Below are positions 47,078-55,376 of a stretch of DNA of 64,000 nucleotides, piece by piece. Below the pieces are notes generated by a model. That model was not told where the DNA came from. It was given only the letters and a program-made list of their open reading frames with translations, and searched no databases. The position numbers were made by a program, and so were the translations under genes. Each line of letters opens with the position of its first letter. Positions within the stretch are counted from its first letter, which is position 1. Location: contig NZ_FMTM01000007.1 in NCBI RefSeq assembly GCF_900099775.1, forward strand, positions 124,001-188,000. Reading direction: 5' to 3'. The stretch comes from Rhizobium mongolense subsp. loessense (GTDB lineage Bacteria > Pseudomonadota > Alphaproteobacteria > Rhizobiales > Rhizobiaceae).

Positions 47078-47776
47078 TCAGGCGCACCACCCGCCGGCAG
47101 CGCCAGGCTTGCGGGCAAGGCCCTCGGTAATCAGTTGCGTGCCCAAAGAGCGGCCGCCGCGCGAAATCACGTGCGGCGCACCGGTACTGGCGGGCTTGCC
47201 GGCAGCGTTCATGATGAAGGGCCCGGCATTCAGAAATTTAAGCAGCCTCGATTTTGCGGCAAAGCCGATCCTCCGCTCGCCTTCGCAACGCGCGGCGCCG
47301 ACATCCGGCACTACCACATCCGCGATTACGATCTTCTCGCCCTTATACCAGAATATCCCACCGTCTCCGACGCAGTTCACATGCTGGCCCTGCCCGCAAT
47401 AGCCGAAGGCGGCGCGCGCGCTTTCCGGGCCGGCGGGTGATGTAGCCGTTGGAGAGAGCTTCACAGGCTGCGCTGCAGGAACAGGAACGGCTTCGGGCGG
47501 CACGGGACGCTGCGGCTGCGAAGCAATAGCCTGCCTCGGCGCGCTCTTGGCGACAGCCGGTTTCGGTGAATCTGCCTTGATTGCAGCGGTAATCGCGGCT
47601 GTGTCCGGCGCGCGGGAGGCAAGAATCGGGCGCACGCTCTTCCAGTTGTCGTAAAGCGCGATACTGCCAACGGCAACAATACCGGCGAAGAGCCAGGGCA
47701 AGGCTCCACCATGCCCCCTGCCCTTCGATTTTGCGGATGATTTGCGGCGGCGGCCGCGAGGTGCAGTTCTAGCCAT
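47078..47776 (-). CDS. Membrane-anchored nuclease-fold (SNase-like) protein with degenerate active site
   Basis: Protein of about 232 residues. A Lys/Arg-rich cytoplasmic start (MARTAPRGRRRKSSAKSKGR) leads into one membrane helix (~25-45), an Ala/Pro-rich linker (~50-125) and a C-terminal domain like staphylococcal nuclease: NCVGDGGIFWYKGEKIVIAD, then CEGERRIGFAAKSRLLKFLNAGPF. In active enzymes the first motif reads about V-I-D-G-D-T and is followed by R and D-x-P-E; here it is VGDGGI, IVIAD and VVPD, so the arginine and several acidic ligands are missing. It is probably a non-catalytic binding domain in the periplasm. Start 47776 was chosen to fit the membrane anchor. Confidence 0.7.
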   Translation of the reverse strand: MARTAPRGRRRKSSAKSKGRGHGGALPWLFAGIVAVGSIALYDNWKSVRPILASRAPDTAAITAAIKADSPKPAVAKSAPRQAIASQPQRPVPPEAVPVPAAQPVKLSPTATSPAGPESARAAFGYCGQGQHVNCVGDGGIFWYKGEKIVIADVVVPDVGAARCEGERRIGFAAKSRLLKFLNAGPFIMNAAGKPASTGAPHVISRGGRSLGTQLITEGLARKPGAAGGWCA

Positions 47777-47926
47777 CTGGTCCGAATCCCGTGATGGGCG
47801 GATTATCGCCTCCCAATCCTTTCCGAAAGGTTGGCATGGAGCCGCAACGTCGAAACGGACGAACAAAGAGCCGCAGAGGACGTTAGCCCCGCGAAGAAAT
47901 GTTCACCCGAACGGAGCGCCCTCTCC

Positions 47927-48445
47927 ATGGATATCGTCTTTGCCGACATGTTCCCTGAATCCCGTATTCAATACCCGGTGATCTTTGCCCGGCTCATCGG
48001 CGCGATTGTGCTTGGCGGCATCATCGGCTTCGAACGCGAGGCGCAAAACCATGCAGCGGGTCTGCGGACCCATATCCTGGTGAGTCTTGCGGCAGCGCTT
48101 TTCGGCATCATTTCCATCGAATCCGTGCATATGCCGGGCTTTGCCAACGACCAGCAGGTCCGTATCGACCCGCTGCGCGTCATCGAGGCCGTGACGGCGG
48201 GCGTCGCGTTTTTGGCCGCGGGCATGATCGTCTTTTCCAGAGGCAGGGTGAAGGGCCTGACGACGGGAGCAGGCATGTGGCTCTCGGGCGCGATCGGCCT
48301 TGCCATGGGCTTCGGCTATTGGCCGGTTGCCTTCTTCGCGACGGCGGCGGCGGTCTGCGTCCTTTTTGCTCTGGGCAAAATGGAGCAGCGCCTGGAGCGA
48401 GGATCCGGAAAACAGCCCCCGCCGGAAGACGATGCCGACTCATAA
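47927..48445 (+). CDS. MgtC/SapB-family membrane protein
   Basis: Protein of about 172 residues with four to five membrane helices and the family core RLIGAIVLGGIIGFEREAQN, GLRTHILVSLAAALFG and VTAGVAFLAAGMIV. MgtC proteins help survival in low magnesium and, in pathogens, in macrophages, by affecting the ATP synthase or phosphate balance. This is the short form without the C-terminal ACT-like domain. The ATG at 47927 was chosen over a frame start 96 bases upstream because it begins just before the first helix. A terminator follows. Confidence 0.88.
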   Translation: MDIVFADMFPESRIQYPVIFARLIGAIVLGGIIGFEREAQNHAAGLRTHILVSLAAALFGIISIESVHMPGFANDQQVRIDPLRVIEAVTAGVAFLAAGMIVFSRGRVKGLTTGAGMWLSGAIGLAMGFGYWPVAFFATAAAVCVLFALGKMEQRLERGSGKQPPPEDDADS

Positions 48446-48449
48446 AAAA

Positions 48450-48467
48450 CGCCCGGTATGCCGGGCG
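48450..48467 (-). terminator. Terminator shared by the MgtC gene and the 60-residue protein gene
   Basis: Perfect seven-base stem CGCCCGG/CCGGGCG with a four-base loop. On the minus strand it runs into GTTTTTTA, a strong signal for the small gene; on the plus strand only CGCTTTA follows. Confidence 0.8.
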
Positions 48468-48487
48468 CGCTTTATCGGCGATGAGAA

Positions 48488-48670
48488 TTAGCCAGTCTTC
48501 CCTCTTGAACTGTCCTTGTCTCCAGGCGCGCCCGTTTCGCCATGAGCAATAGTGCTTGATGCCGTTTCGCGCTTCTGGATATCAATGCCATTCTCGGCGG
48601 CCTCTTTGAGAGCCTGCCATTCGTTTTCGTGTTTCAGATAGATGTCCTGCGGCACGAGATCAGTCGTCAT
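48488..48670 (-). CDS. Small acidic hydrophilic protein (60 residues), stress-promoter linked
   Basis: A soluble, charged protein starting MTTDLVPQDIYLKHENEWQA, with a Gly/Ser/Lys-rich end and no membrane segment. GAGGA precedes the ATG by five bases, and an EcfG-like promoter lies about 30 bases upstream. No family recognised. The composition resembles small stress-induced hydrophilic proteins. Confidence 0.6.
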   Translation of the reverse strand: MTTDLVPQDIYLKHENEWQALKEAAENGIDIQKRETASSTIAHGETGAPGDKDSSRGKTG

Positions 48671-48699
48671 GGAGTCCTCACATTTTTGTCCGGGCCTTA

Positions 48700-48725
48700 A
48701 ATGCAAAAGCCCTGACATCGGTTCC
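48700..48725 (-). promoter_or_regulatory. EcfG-like promoter of the 60-residue protein gene
   Basis: On the minus strand GGAAC, 17 bases, then CATT, one base off the general-stress consensus GGAAC-N16/17-CGTT. The transcript would begin about 20 bases before the ATG at 48670. Confidence 0.45.
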
Positions 48726-48742
48726 CGCGCCGCCTGAAAAAT

Positions 48743-48976
48743 CTAGGCGCGCCGTTTGCGACCTTTGGACGCTGCAAGGTCTGGACCGCCTTTTGAAAGA
48801 TCGCCGCCGGTGACATGAGCCGGAACATGAATGTCGTCCATCGGCGTCTGCGGCAGTGTCAGATCGACATGGTGCGGCGGCAGCACCTGCACCTTCTGCA
48901 TGCGGTTCGGCTTTGCCCGCTTCATGCGGTCTGCCGCTTCCGCACGCTTGTCGGGAGAATGAGTCGAAGTCTGCAT
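48743..48976 (-). CDS. Small basic hydrophilic protein (77 residues), stress-promoter linked
   Basis: Product starts MQTSTHSPDKRAEAADRMKR and ends in a Lys/Arg tail (SKGRKRRA), with a Pro/His-rich centre (VLPPHHVDLTLPQTPMDDIH). It is probably disordered and may bind nucleic acid or membranes. An excellent AAAGGAGGGACC ribosome site precedes the ATG, and a perfect EcfG-type promoter lies about 60 bases upstream. No family recognised. Confidence 0.65.
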   Translation of the reverse strand: MQTSTHSPDKRAEAADRMKRAKPNRMQKVQVLPPHHVDLTLPQTPMDDIHVPAHVTGGDLSKGGPDLAASKGRKRRA

Positions 48977-49385
48977 TTTGTGGTCCCTCCTTTTTTATCG
49001 CGCCGGCAATGGGTTCCATTGCCTCAACCAGGGCCTAACGGGCGGGCGACTGCATGGTTCCAAAGAAAAGCTTCGGCGCGGACCGCGCGGCCGCCTTGAC
49101 TGGCGCCACAGGTTGACTACCTAGAAGGCTGATCCGCGGCCAAAACGATGCGCATGGTTGCCCCCCGTGCAAAAGCATCGGCTGCCGGACAAACACTGGT
49201 GCCGGGCCCCTCTGGCGAGAGTTTTTACGGCGCTCTCGTGATGTCGGTACCGCCTGCAAATAGCCGGCGGATTTTCACTCGATGAAAAAGCTCACAATGC
49301 CTCACGCGCATATCCCTTACGATATGCCGCGTTTTTCAATCACATCTTCCTTCCAAAACGACGTCCGCATCAAAGAGGTGCGGCC
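48977..49385. other. Divergent regulatory gap between the 77-residue protein gene and the DUF475 gene
   Basis: About 410 bases without a credible gene. The left part contains the EcfG-like promoter. The right part should hold the promoter and leader of the TerC-like gene. A GAGAG/CTCTC hairpin lies near 49218-49236. I looked for a manganese (yybP-ykoY) riboswitch, which often precedes TerC genes, and saw no convincing match. Confidence 0.5.
49037..49061 (-). promoter_or_regulatory. EcfG-type general-stress promoter of the 77-residue protein gene
   Basis: On the minus strand GGAAC, exactly 16 bases, then CGTT: a perfect match to the consensus GGAAC-N16/17-CGTT recognised by EcfG/RpoE2-type sigma factors of alphaproteobacteria. 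The predicted start lies roughly 50 bases before the ATG at 48976. Confidence 0.7.
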
Positions 49386-50504
49386 ATGAAGCAACCCATC
49401 AGCCATAAATCCACGCTCGGCTATTTCCGCTGGGCTTTTATCATAACGGCCGTTGGCCTGGCGCTCGGCGCTTTGCTGGGCTGGCAGTCCACCGGCACGA
49501 TCAGCGGCATGGCGACTATCTTCTTTATCTGCACGGTTCTGGCCGTGCTGGAGATTTCCCTCTCCTTCGACAACGCGATCGTAAACGCCAACAAGCTCAA
49601 GGAAATGACGCCTGTCTGGCAGCATCGGTTCCTGACCTGGGGCATTATCATTGCCGTCTTCGGCATGCGCATCGTCTTTCCGCTGGCAATCGTGGCGATA
49701 GCCGCAAGTATCGGCCCGATCGACGCCGTGATCCTCGCCGCACGGCAACCGGCCGAATATGCGCGCATCATGAACGAGGCCCATCTGCCAATCGCCGCCT
49801 TCGGCGGGACTTTTCTTCTGATGGTCGGGCTTTCTTACTTCTTCGATCCTGAGAAGGACGTCCATTGGATCGTCTCTGTTGAAAAACTGATGTCGCGCGG
49901 TGCGACGGTCAAGGGCATCGAGATTGCCTTCGTTCTCCTATTGATTCTCACTTTCGCTTCACTGCTTGACGGCCAAGAATCGACGACCTTCGTCTACAGT
50001 GCGATCTACGGTCTTGTCACATTCCTGGTGGTCGAGGTGATTGGGGCAATGCTGGACGCCTCGCAAAGGGCCATGGCTGAAGCGGCACGCGGTGGGCTTG
50101 GCGCATTCATCTATCTTGAGGTTCTGGATGCAAGCTTCTCGTTCGACGGCGTCATTGGCGCCTTCGCCCTGACGCAGAACCTTTTCATCATCGCCATCGG
50201 TCTGGGCATCGGCGCAATGTATGTACGCTCGATGACGATCATGCTCGTCGAAAACGGAACACTGACGCATTACCGCTACCTGGAGCACGGCGCGTTTTAT
50301 GCGATCCTGATCCTTGCGATCATCATGTACGTCCAGACCCTCTTTCACATTCCGGAAGTCATCACCGGTCTCGGCGGTGCAGCGCTTATCGGTGTCTCGC
50401 TCTGGTCCTCGATCCGCCACAACAAGCGGAAGGAAGCCCGTGCGAAAGCAGCAAGGGCGCAGGCCGAAGTCCAATCACCTGCCCGCGAGCGGCTGGAGGC
50501 CTGA
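49386..50504 (+). CDS. DUF475 (TerC-like) integral membrane protein
   Basis: Protein of about 372 residues with about nine hydrophobic segments. The two TerC-type half-repeats show the acidic motifs LEISLSFDNAIVNANKLK and LEVLDASFSFDGVIGAFALT, whose Asp/Glu/Asn residues in the membrane are typical of this metal-ion exporter-like superfamily. TerC relatives take part in manganese homeostasis or tellurite resistance, often loading metal onto exported proteins. Which ion is handled here cannot be told. The gene is monocistronic, its end close to the convergent DUF1127-like gene. Confidence 0.88.
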   Translation: MKQPISHKSTLGYFRWAFIITAVGLALGALLGWQSTGTISGMATIFFICTVLAVLEISLSFDNAIVNANKLKEMTPVWQHRFLTWGIIIAVFGMRIVFPLAIVAIAASIGPIDAVILAARQPAEYARIMNEAHLPIAAFGGTFLLMVGLSYFFDPEKDVHWIVSVEKLMSRGATVKGIEIAFVLLLILTFASLLDGQESTTFVYSAIYGLVTFLVVEVIGAMLDASQRAMAEAARGGLGAFIYLEVLDASFSFDGVIGAFALTQNLFIIAIGLGIGAMYVRSMTIMLVENGTLTHYRYLEHGAFYAILILAIIMYVQTLFHIPEVITGLGGAALIGVSLWSSIRHNKRKEARAKAARAQAEVQSPARERLEA

Positions 50505-50557
50505 CATTTCCAAGGCCGCAGCGCTTGCAAGCGTTGCGGCCTGACGGACAAAAATAA

Positions 50558-50583
50558 AGCCCGCGACCAACCGGTAGCGGGCT
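50558..50583 (-). terminator. Terminator of the DUF1127-like gene
   Basis: Stem AGCCCGC/GCGGGCT with a twelve-base loop; on the minus strand it is followed by TTATTTTTG. It may also end the DUF475 transcript, where GTTTC follows. Confidence 0.75.
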
Positions 50584-50608
50584 GTTTCATGCGTGATGTA
50601 TCGGGAAA

Positions 50609-50779
50609 TTAACGGCCGATATGATCGAAGGCATCCGGTGCGATACCGAGAACCTGGAGGTCCCGGGGCTTCGGACGGCGACCCGCTTCAAATGCAGCGC
50701 TTACAGCATTTGCAGCGCCGATGACAGCGAAGGCACGGCCGAAGAAACCTTCCCGAATGGACTTGCTGTAGGAGGACAT
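50609..50779 (-). CDS. DUF1127-like small protein (56 residues)
   Basis: A short protein whose C-terminal half, GRRPKPRDLQVLGIAPDAFD, fits the DUF1127 (YjiS-like) pattern of an Arg-rich segment followed by D-L-x-x-L-G-I. Some rhizobial DUF1127 proteins are RNA-binding or affect phosphate and carbon metabolism. The N-terminal half is slightly hydrophobic (FGRAFAVIGAANAVSAAF). The start MSSYSKS is preceded by AGAAAG; 33 upstream codons look non-coding. Similarity is moderate, so the family call is tentative. Confidence 0.6.
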   Translation of the reverse strand: MSSYSKSIREGFFGRAFAVIGAANAVSAAFEAGRRPKPRDLQVLGIAPDAFDHIGR

Positions 50780-50869
50780 TGTCTTTCTCGCTTTGGCTTC
50801 ATTATTGACACCTGATATATGATGCGCTGCAGCATTCTCCACAAGTGACGGGATTTCAGGCCTGCCATG

Positions 50870-50908
50870 CAAAAACAAGCGGCCGACCCATGTTTCAGGG
50901 CCGGCCGC
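50870..50908 (-). terminator. Terminator of the tctCBA operon
   Basis: On the minus strand, GCGGCCGGCCC and GGGTCGGCCGC form an 11-base stem (one G-T pair) with an eight-base loop, followed by TTGTTTTTG. It starts about 30 bases after the tctA stop. Confidence 0.9.
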
Positions 50909-50938
50909 AAGAAGGGGTTCGAGCAGTATTTTTCTTCT

Positions 50939-52456
50939 TTAGTCTTCGCTTGCAGCAAGTTGCGAAAGAACTTCGCCGCGGCCGCGTATTCTCAAGATCA
51001 ACGGGATGATGAAGGCCGCAGCCGCCACGAGCAGCAGCCCGGCTGCGATCGGCGACGTGACAAGCGTCGTCACATCGCCCTGGCTGATGGCGAGCGCCCG
51101 GCGGAGCTGCTGTTCGGCAAGCGGCCCGAGAATCAAGCCGACAACCACAGGAGCGATCGGATAGCCGAAGAGCCGCATGATATAACCAAGAACGCCGAAG
51201 GCGAGCAGCATGCCGAGCTCAAACACCGAGGGATTGGCGCCGATGGTACCAAGCGTCGCAAACAGCAGGATGCCGGCATAAAGCCAGGGCTTCGGGATCG
51301 TCAGCAGGCGGACCCAAAGCCCGATCAGCGGCAGGTTCAGAACCAGCAGCATGGCATTGGCGATGAGCAGGCTGGCGATCAGGCCCCAGACGAGCTGCGG
51401 ATTGTTTGCAAACAGCAGCGGACCGGGTTGCAGGCCGTATTGCTGGAAGCCTGCGAGCATGATTGCCGCCGTCGCCGTCGTCGGCAGGCCGAGCGTCAGG
51501 AGCGGCACCAGCGTACCGGCTGCCGACGCGTTGTTTGCCGCCTCCGGGCCCGCTACGCCTTCGATCGCACCGTGACCGAATTCTTCGGGGTTCTTCGCCA
51601 GGCGTTTCTCGGTCGCGTAAGAGAGGAACGTGCCGATTTCGGCCCCGCCAGCCGGCATTGCACCGATCGGGAAGCCGATCAAGGTACCACGCAGCCATGC
51701 CTTCCAGGAGCGGCCCCAATCCTGCGCCGTCATCCAAAGAGAACCCTTGACCGCTTCGACCTTGTCCTCGCCGCGATTGGCTTGGGCCGCGATATAGAGC
51801 GTCTCCCCGATCGCAAACATGGCAACCGCAAGCGTGGTCACTTCGATGCCGTCCAGAAGATCTGGAATGCCGAAGGAAAGACGTGCCTGGCCGGTCTGCT
51901 GATCGATGCCGACCATCGCCAGCGCAAAGCCGATGAAGAGCGACGTCAGGCCGCGAAGCGCCGAATCGCCGAAAGCGGACGAAACGGTCACGAAGGCGAG
52001 TACCATCAGAGCGAAATATTCACGCGGCCCGAAGATCAGCGCCAGTTTGACGATGTAGGGCGCGATGAAGGCAAGGCCGAGCGTGGCTATGAGGCCGGCG
52101 ACGAACGAACCGATCGCCGCTGTCGCCAGCGCCGGACCGCCGCGACCCGCGCGCGCCATCTTGTTACCCTCGAGCGCAGTGACGATCGAGGCGCTTTCAC
52201 CCGGTGTATTGAGCAGGATGGAGGTGGTCGAGCCGCCATACATGCCGCCGTAGTAGATACCGGCGAACATGATCAGCGAACCGGCCGGGTCGAGCTTGTA
52301 GGTGACCGGGAGAAGAAGGGCGACCGTCAGCGCCGGGCCGATGCCCGGCAGAACGCCAACCGCGGTGCCAAGCGTGACACCGACGAACGCGTAAAGAAGG
52401 TTCATCGGCTGCATGGCGACCAGGATGCCCTGGAAGAGGAATTCGAAGGTGCTCAT
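50939..52456 (-). CDS. tctA: Tripartite tricarboxylate transporter large membrane subunit
   Basis: Protein of about 505 residues with around 12 hydrophobic segments and the family motifs GVLPGIGPALTVALLLP and GPEAANNASAAGTLVPLLTL, plus NTPGESASIVTALEG. It forms the main channel of the TTT transporter, which imports carboxylates such as citrate bound by TctC using an ion gradient. The frame opens three codons earlier. tctB and tctC lie upstream on the same strand with a gap of 11 bases and an overlap of 4, so the three form one operon in the order C-B-A, ended by a strong terminator. Confidence 0.94.
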   Translation of the reverse strand: MSTFEFLFQGILVAMQPMNLLYAFVGVTLGTAVGVLPGIGPALTVALLLPVTYKLDPAGSLIMFAGIYYGGMYGGSTTSILLNTPGESASIVTALEGNKMARAGRGGPALATAAIGSFVAGLIATLGLAFIAPYIVKLALIFGPREYFALMVLAFVTVSSAFGDSALRGLTSLFIGFALAMVGIDQQTGQARLSFGIPDLLDGIEVTTLAVAMFAIGETLYIAAQANRGEDKVEAVKGSLWMTAQDWGRSWKAWLRGTLIGFPIGAMPAGGAEIGTFLSYATEKRLAKNPEEFGHGAIEGVAGPEAANNASAAGTLVPLLTLGLPTTATAAIMLAGFQQYGLQPGPLLFANNPQLVWGLIASLLIANAMLLVLNLPLIGLWVRLLTIPKPWLYAGILLFATLGTIGANPSVFELGMLLAFGVLGYIMRLFGYPIAPVVVGLILGPLAEQQLRRALAISQGDVTTLVTSPIAAGLLLVAAAAFIIPLILRIRGRGEVLSQLAASED

Positions 52457-52467
52457 CGCATCCAATC

Positions 52468-52959
52468 CTAGAAGAAGAGTCTCTCGAACGGTCCGGCAGG
52501 CAGCGTAAGCTGCAGCAGCTGCGAGAAAATGATCCAGACGACGAAGCTGAAGACGATACCCGCTGGGATCGAAAGCCAGAGCTTGCGACGTCCAAAGCCG
52601 CGCGCCGTGAAGGCAAAGAGAATGCCTGTGGCAATCGAGAAGCCGGCCGTCTTCAGAAGCAGCATTTGCGCCGCAAGACCTGCCACAATCCAGATGACGG
52701 GAGCGACTTCCTGATGTTCGCGCTCGGGAAACTCATTGCGCAACGCCTCGAAGACGGTCCAGATGCCGAGGCCGATCAACCCGAACGCCACGACCTTGGG
52801 CGCGGTAGCCGGGCCGATGCGAGCATATTGGGCAATCGCTTTCATATGCGTGGCGTCCCAAAGCATGACGGCCGCAACGACGAAAAGACAGATAGCAATG
52901 ATCAGCGCCGCCCAATCCGGGCGGCGCTTCGTTGCCAAGGGTGCGTTGCCCCTGCTCAT
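52468..52959 (-). CDS. tctB: Tripartite tricarboxylate transporter small membrane subunit
   Basis: Protein of about 163 residues with four membrane helices and the GRRKLWLSIPAGIVFSFVVW stretch typical of TctB. The sequence is variable in the family, so the call rests partly on its position between tctC and tctA. Its ATG overlaps the tctC stop (ATGA), indicating coupled translation. Confidence 0.92.
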   Translation of the reverse strand: MSRGNAPLATKRRPDWAALIIAICLFVVAAVMLWDATHMKAIAQYARIGPATAPKVVAFGLIGLGIWTVFEALRNEFPEREHQEVAPVIWIVAGLAAQMLLLKTAGFSIATGILFAFTARGFGRRKLWLSIPAGIVFSFVVWIIFSQLLQLTLPAGPFERLFF

Positions 52960-53900
52960 TTAACAAGCCCGATCTCTTTGAGGATGTCTTCGGTTGCCGA
53001 GACGTCCTTCTCGAGCTGCGCCTTGAAGGCATCGCCGGCGAGGTATGTGTCGGCCCAGCCCTTCGTCTTTAGGATTTCCTGCCAGCCTGCCGACTTGGAA
53101 AGCTTGTCGAAATCAGCGGTGACAGCAGCCGTCTGCTCAGGCGTCAGGCCGGGAGCGGCGGCGACCATCCGCCAGTTCTGCACGCTGACATCGACGCCAG
53201 ATTCCTTCAACGTCGGAGCGTCGACACCGTCAATGCGCTTATCGCTCGAGACGGCGAGCAGGCGGAGCTGACCGGCCTTCACCTGCGATTCGAATTCGCC
53301 GTAGCCTGAAATGCCGGCCGTTACCTGTCCGCCGAGGATAGCGGCAAGCGCCTCACCGCCGCCCGAGAAGGCGACATAATTGATCTTCGTCGGATCGACG
53401 CCTGCGGCCTTTGCGATGAGACCGACTGCGATGTGGTCGGTACCGCCGGCCGAGCCGCCACCCCAGGACACCGAACCCGGATCAGCCTTCAGCTTGGCAA
53501 CGAGGTCACCCATCGTCTTGATGTCGGACGATGCTGGAACGACGATGGCCTCATACTCGCCGGTCAGGCGAGCGATCGGTGTGACGTCCTTCAGGGTGAC
53601 AGGTGACTGGTTGGTGAGGATCGCGCCGACCATGACATAGCCGCCAACGATCAGGGCGTTCGGATTGCCGCTGTTCTGGCTGGCGAACTGCGCCAGACCG
53701 ATGGTGCCGCCGGCGCCCGGAACGTTCTGAACCTGAACATTGCCAGAGATGCCTTCCTTCTGCATGACGGTCTGCAGCGAGCGGGCCGTCTGATCCCAAC
53801 CGCCGCCGGGTGCGGCAGGCGCCATGATGGTGTAGTCGGCCGAATAGGCCGGCAGCGCAATAGCGGCTGCAAAAAGCGTTGCAAGGAAAGTATGCTTCAC
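52956..53900 (-). CDS. tctC: Tripartite tricarboxylate transporter periplasmic binding protein
   Basis: Protein of about 314 residues with signal peptide (VKHTFLATLFAAAIALPAYS, start codon GTG) and a mature start DYTIMAPAAPGGGWDQTARS, the TctC/Bug ligand-binding signature. Later WGGGSAGGTDHIAVGLIAKA and GVDAPTLKESGVDV fit the Bug fold. It captures a carboxylate in the periplasm and delivers it to TctAB. The GTG start follows GGAGGA; the longer frame to 54035 has no support. It is the first gene of the operon. Confidence 0.93.
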   Translation of the reverse strand: MKHTFLATLFAAAIALPAYSADYTIMAPAAPGGGWDQTARSLQTVMQKEGISGNVQVQNVPGAGGTIGLAQFASQNSGNPNALIVGGYVMVGAILTNQSPVTLKDVTPIARLTGEYEAIVVPASSDIKTMGDLVAKLKADPGSVSWGGGSAGGTDHIAVGLIAKAAGVDPTKINYVAFSGGGEALAAILGGQVTAGISGYGEFESQVKAGQLRLLAVSSDKRIDGVDAPTLKESGVDVSVQNWRMVAAAPGLTPEQTAAVTADFDKLSKSAGWQEILKTKGWADTYLAGDAFKAQLEKDVSATEDILKEIGLVK

Positions 53901-54203
53901 GATGTGTCCTCCGTGATCGCGGTGAGCGCCGCGTATTGTTCTCAAGGGAATCGAGAAGCGTTGCCGGGCAGCGGACATTGATGGTCCGCAATAGCGACGG
54001 AGACTCCTCCCGAAACGTCTACTCTCCGCCTCCACGAAGAGAAGTACCAGAACCGCACCACATCAAGCTGTCATTTAGCTGACATCGGCAGGATATCCAG
54101 CGCCAAGGACACTTTTTTGCCGTAATTCAAGCATGAGCGCCCGGTTATGCCGGTGGCGTACATGTCAAATTCGCTCCAGGGTGGGTGCAAACGCTATCGC
54201 CAT
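53901..54203. other. Upstream region of tctCBA
   Basis: About 300 bases with no gene, holding the tctC promoter and the 3' end region of the binding-protein gene that reads toward it. No clear operator or terminator could be assigned. Confidence 0.4.
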
Positions 54204-55283
54204 CTACTGTGTCCGCAGCACCTCGTTCCAATGGGCAATCAGCCGCGCGCGTTTGACCTGGTCGAGATAGACCATCAGGCCCGGACTGACCGGAACGGGC
54301 CGCAGCTGGGCACCGAGAAGCTCCTGTAGGGTGTTAGCCGTATTCTCGCCTGCAACTTCGGGGCTGACCGCCGGGATCTGCAGTTTTCGGGCCATGATCG
54401 TCTGTCCTTCCTTCGACATGAAGAAGGTGAGATATTGCCGCCCGAGTTCCGGCTCCGCCGCAGCCTGCGGCACCAGCCCGATCCGCGACATCACGACTGT
54501 ATAATCCTTCGGCAGCACGATGCCGACATCGGGGTGCCGAGACGCCCAGTCCGCCGCATAGGAGCCTAGAATGTTGTAGCCGAGCACGAAGCGCCCGTCG
54601 GCTACCCTCTCCAGGATCGCCGAACTCGTCGAATAGAGCTTGACGCCCGCAGCCCCCATCGCCCGGATCACCGACCAGATGTCCCCGAACTGCTCCTGGT
54701 CGCGCGCCATGAACAGAAAGCCGACGCCGGAGCGTTCGATGTCATAGGTGCCGATGCGGCCGTAAACCGCGTTGCCTTTGCGCTTCAGGTAATCGACGAA
54801 TTCCGCCCGTGAACTTGGCACCGGCTCATGCAAAAAGCTCGGCTTGTGATAGACGAAGACGGCCGGCTCGAAGGTGAGCGCATAGGCCGTGTTGCGCCAG
54901 TTTGCCCATTTCGGCCATTGCCCGCTCATCGGCAGATTACTGACCTGCGCATAGCCGTCGTTGGAGAGCTTCACCTGCAGGTCCATCGCCGATGAAAAGG
55001 CGAAATCCGCCGTTTTTTTCCCGGAATCCGTTTCCCGCACGATCCGGTCATAGATCTCGCCCGTCAGCATGTCTTCATAACGCACGGCGACATCCGGATT
55101 GGCCTCCTGAAAGCCATGGATCATCGGCTGGGCGAGAGGCTCGTCGAGCGAGGAATAGACCGTCAGCACCCGCGCATCCGCCTTGCCGGATTTCGCGGGA
55201 TAAAAGGCCTGATCCGCGGCTGCAAAACCGGGACAGAGCAGAAGCAGCACAACAAGAAGTCTCCTCATGAGCGCAGAATGCAT
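54204..55283 (-). CDS. Periplasmic substrate-binding protein (ABC-type, iron/PgtC-like), probable sensor accessory
   Basis: Protein of about 359 residues with a signal peptide (MRRLLVVLLLLCPGFAAA) and a type 2 binding-protein fold: VLTVYSSLDEPLAQPMIHGF near the start, KTADFAFSSAMDLQVKLSN, and VADGRFVLGYNILGSYA. It is related to Fe3+/thiamine-type and PgtC-type solute proteins. No ABC permease or ATPase gene is near. With a carboxylate transporter on one side and a TctDE-like two-component system on the other, the likely role is ligand sensing, as PgtC acts with PgtB. The start could be 55283 or the ATG 15 bases later. Confidence 0.75.
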   Translation of the reverse strand: MHSALMRRLLVVLLLLCPGFAAADQAFYPAKSGKADARVLTVYSSLDEPLAQPMIHGFQEANPDVAVRYEDMLTGEIYDRIVRETDSGKKTADFAFSSAMDLQVKLSNDGYAQVSNLPMSGQWPKWANWRNTAYALTFEPAVFVYHKPSFLHEPVPSSRAEFVDYLKRKGNAVYGRIGTYDIERSGVGFLFMARDQEQFGDIWSVIRAMGAAGVKLYSTSSAILERVADGRFVLGYNILGSYAADWASRHPDVGIVLPKDYTVVMSRIGLVPQAAAEPELGRQYLTFFMSKEGQTIMARKLQIPAVSPEVAGENTANTLQELLGAQLRPVPVSPGLMVYLDQVKRARLIAHWNEVLRTQ

Positions 55284-55376
55284 CACCACGCTTCACCGGG
55301 CAAGCACGAGTGATTGGGTGCTGTCTCGCAACGCGACAAGAGCATTAAAAGACGCTAAGCTAATTTAGCCAACCGT

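Noticed and set aside
48977..49385. Manganese (yybP-ykoY) riboswitch before the TerC-like gene
   Set aside because: The conserved internal-loop sequences were not found; only an unrelated short hairpin is visible.
50867..52471. 534-codon open frame on the plus strand
   Set aside because: Antisense to tctA; charged, repetitive composition and no recognisable domain.
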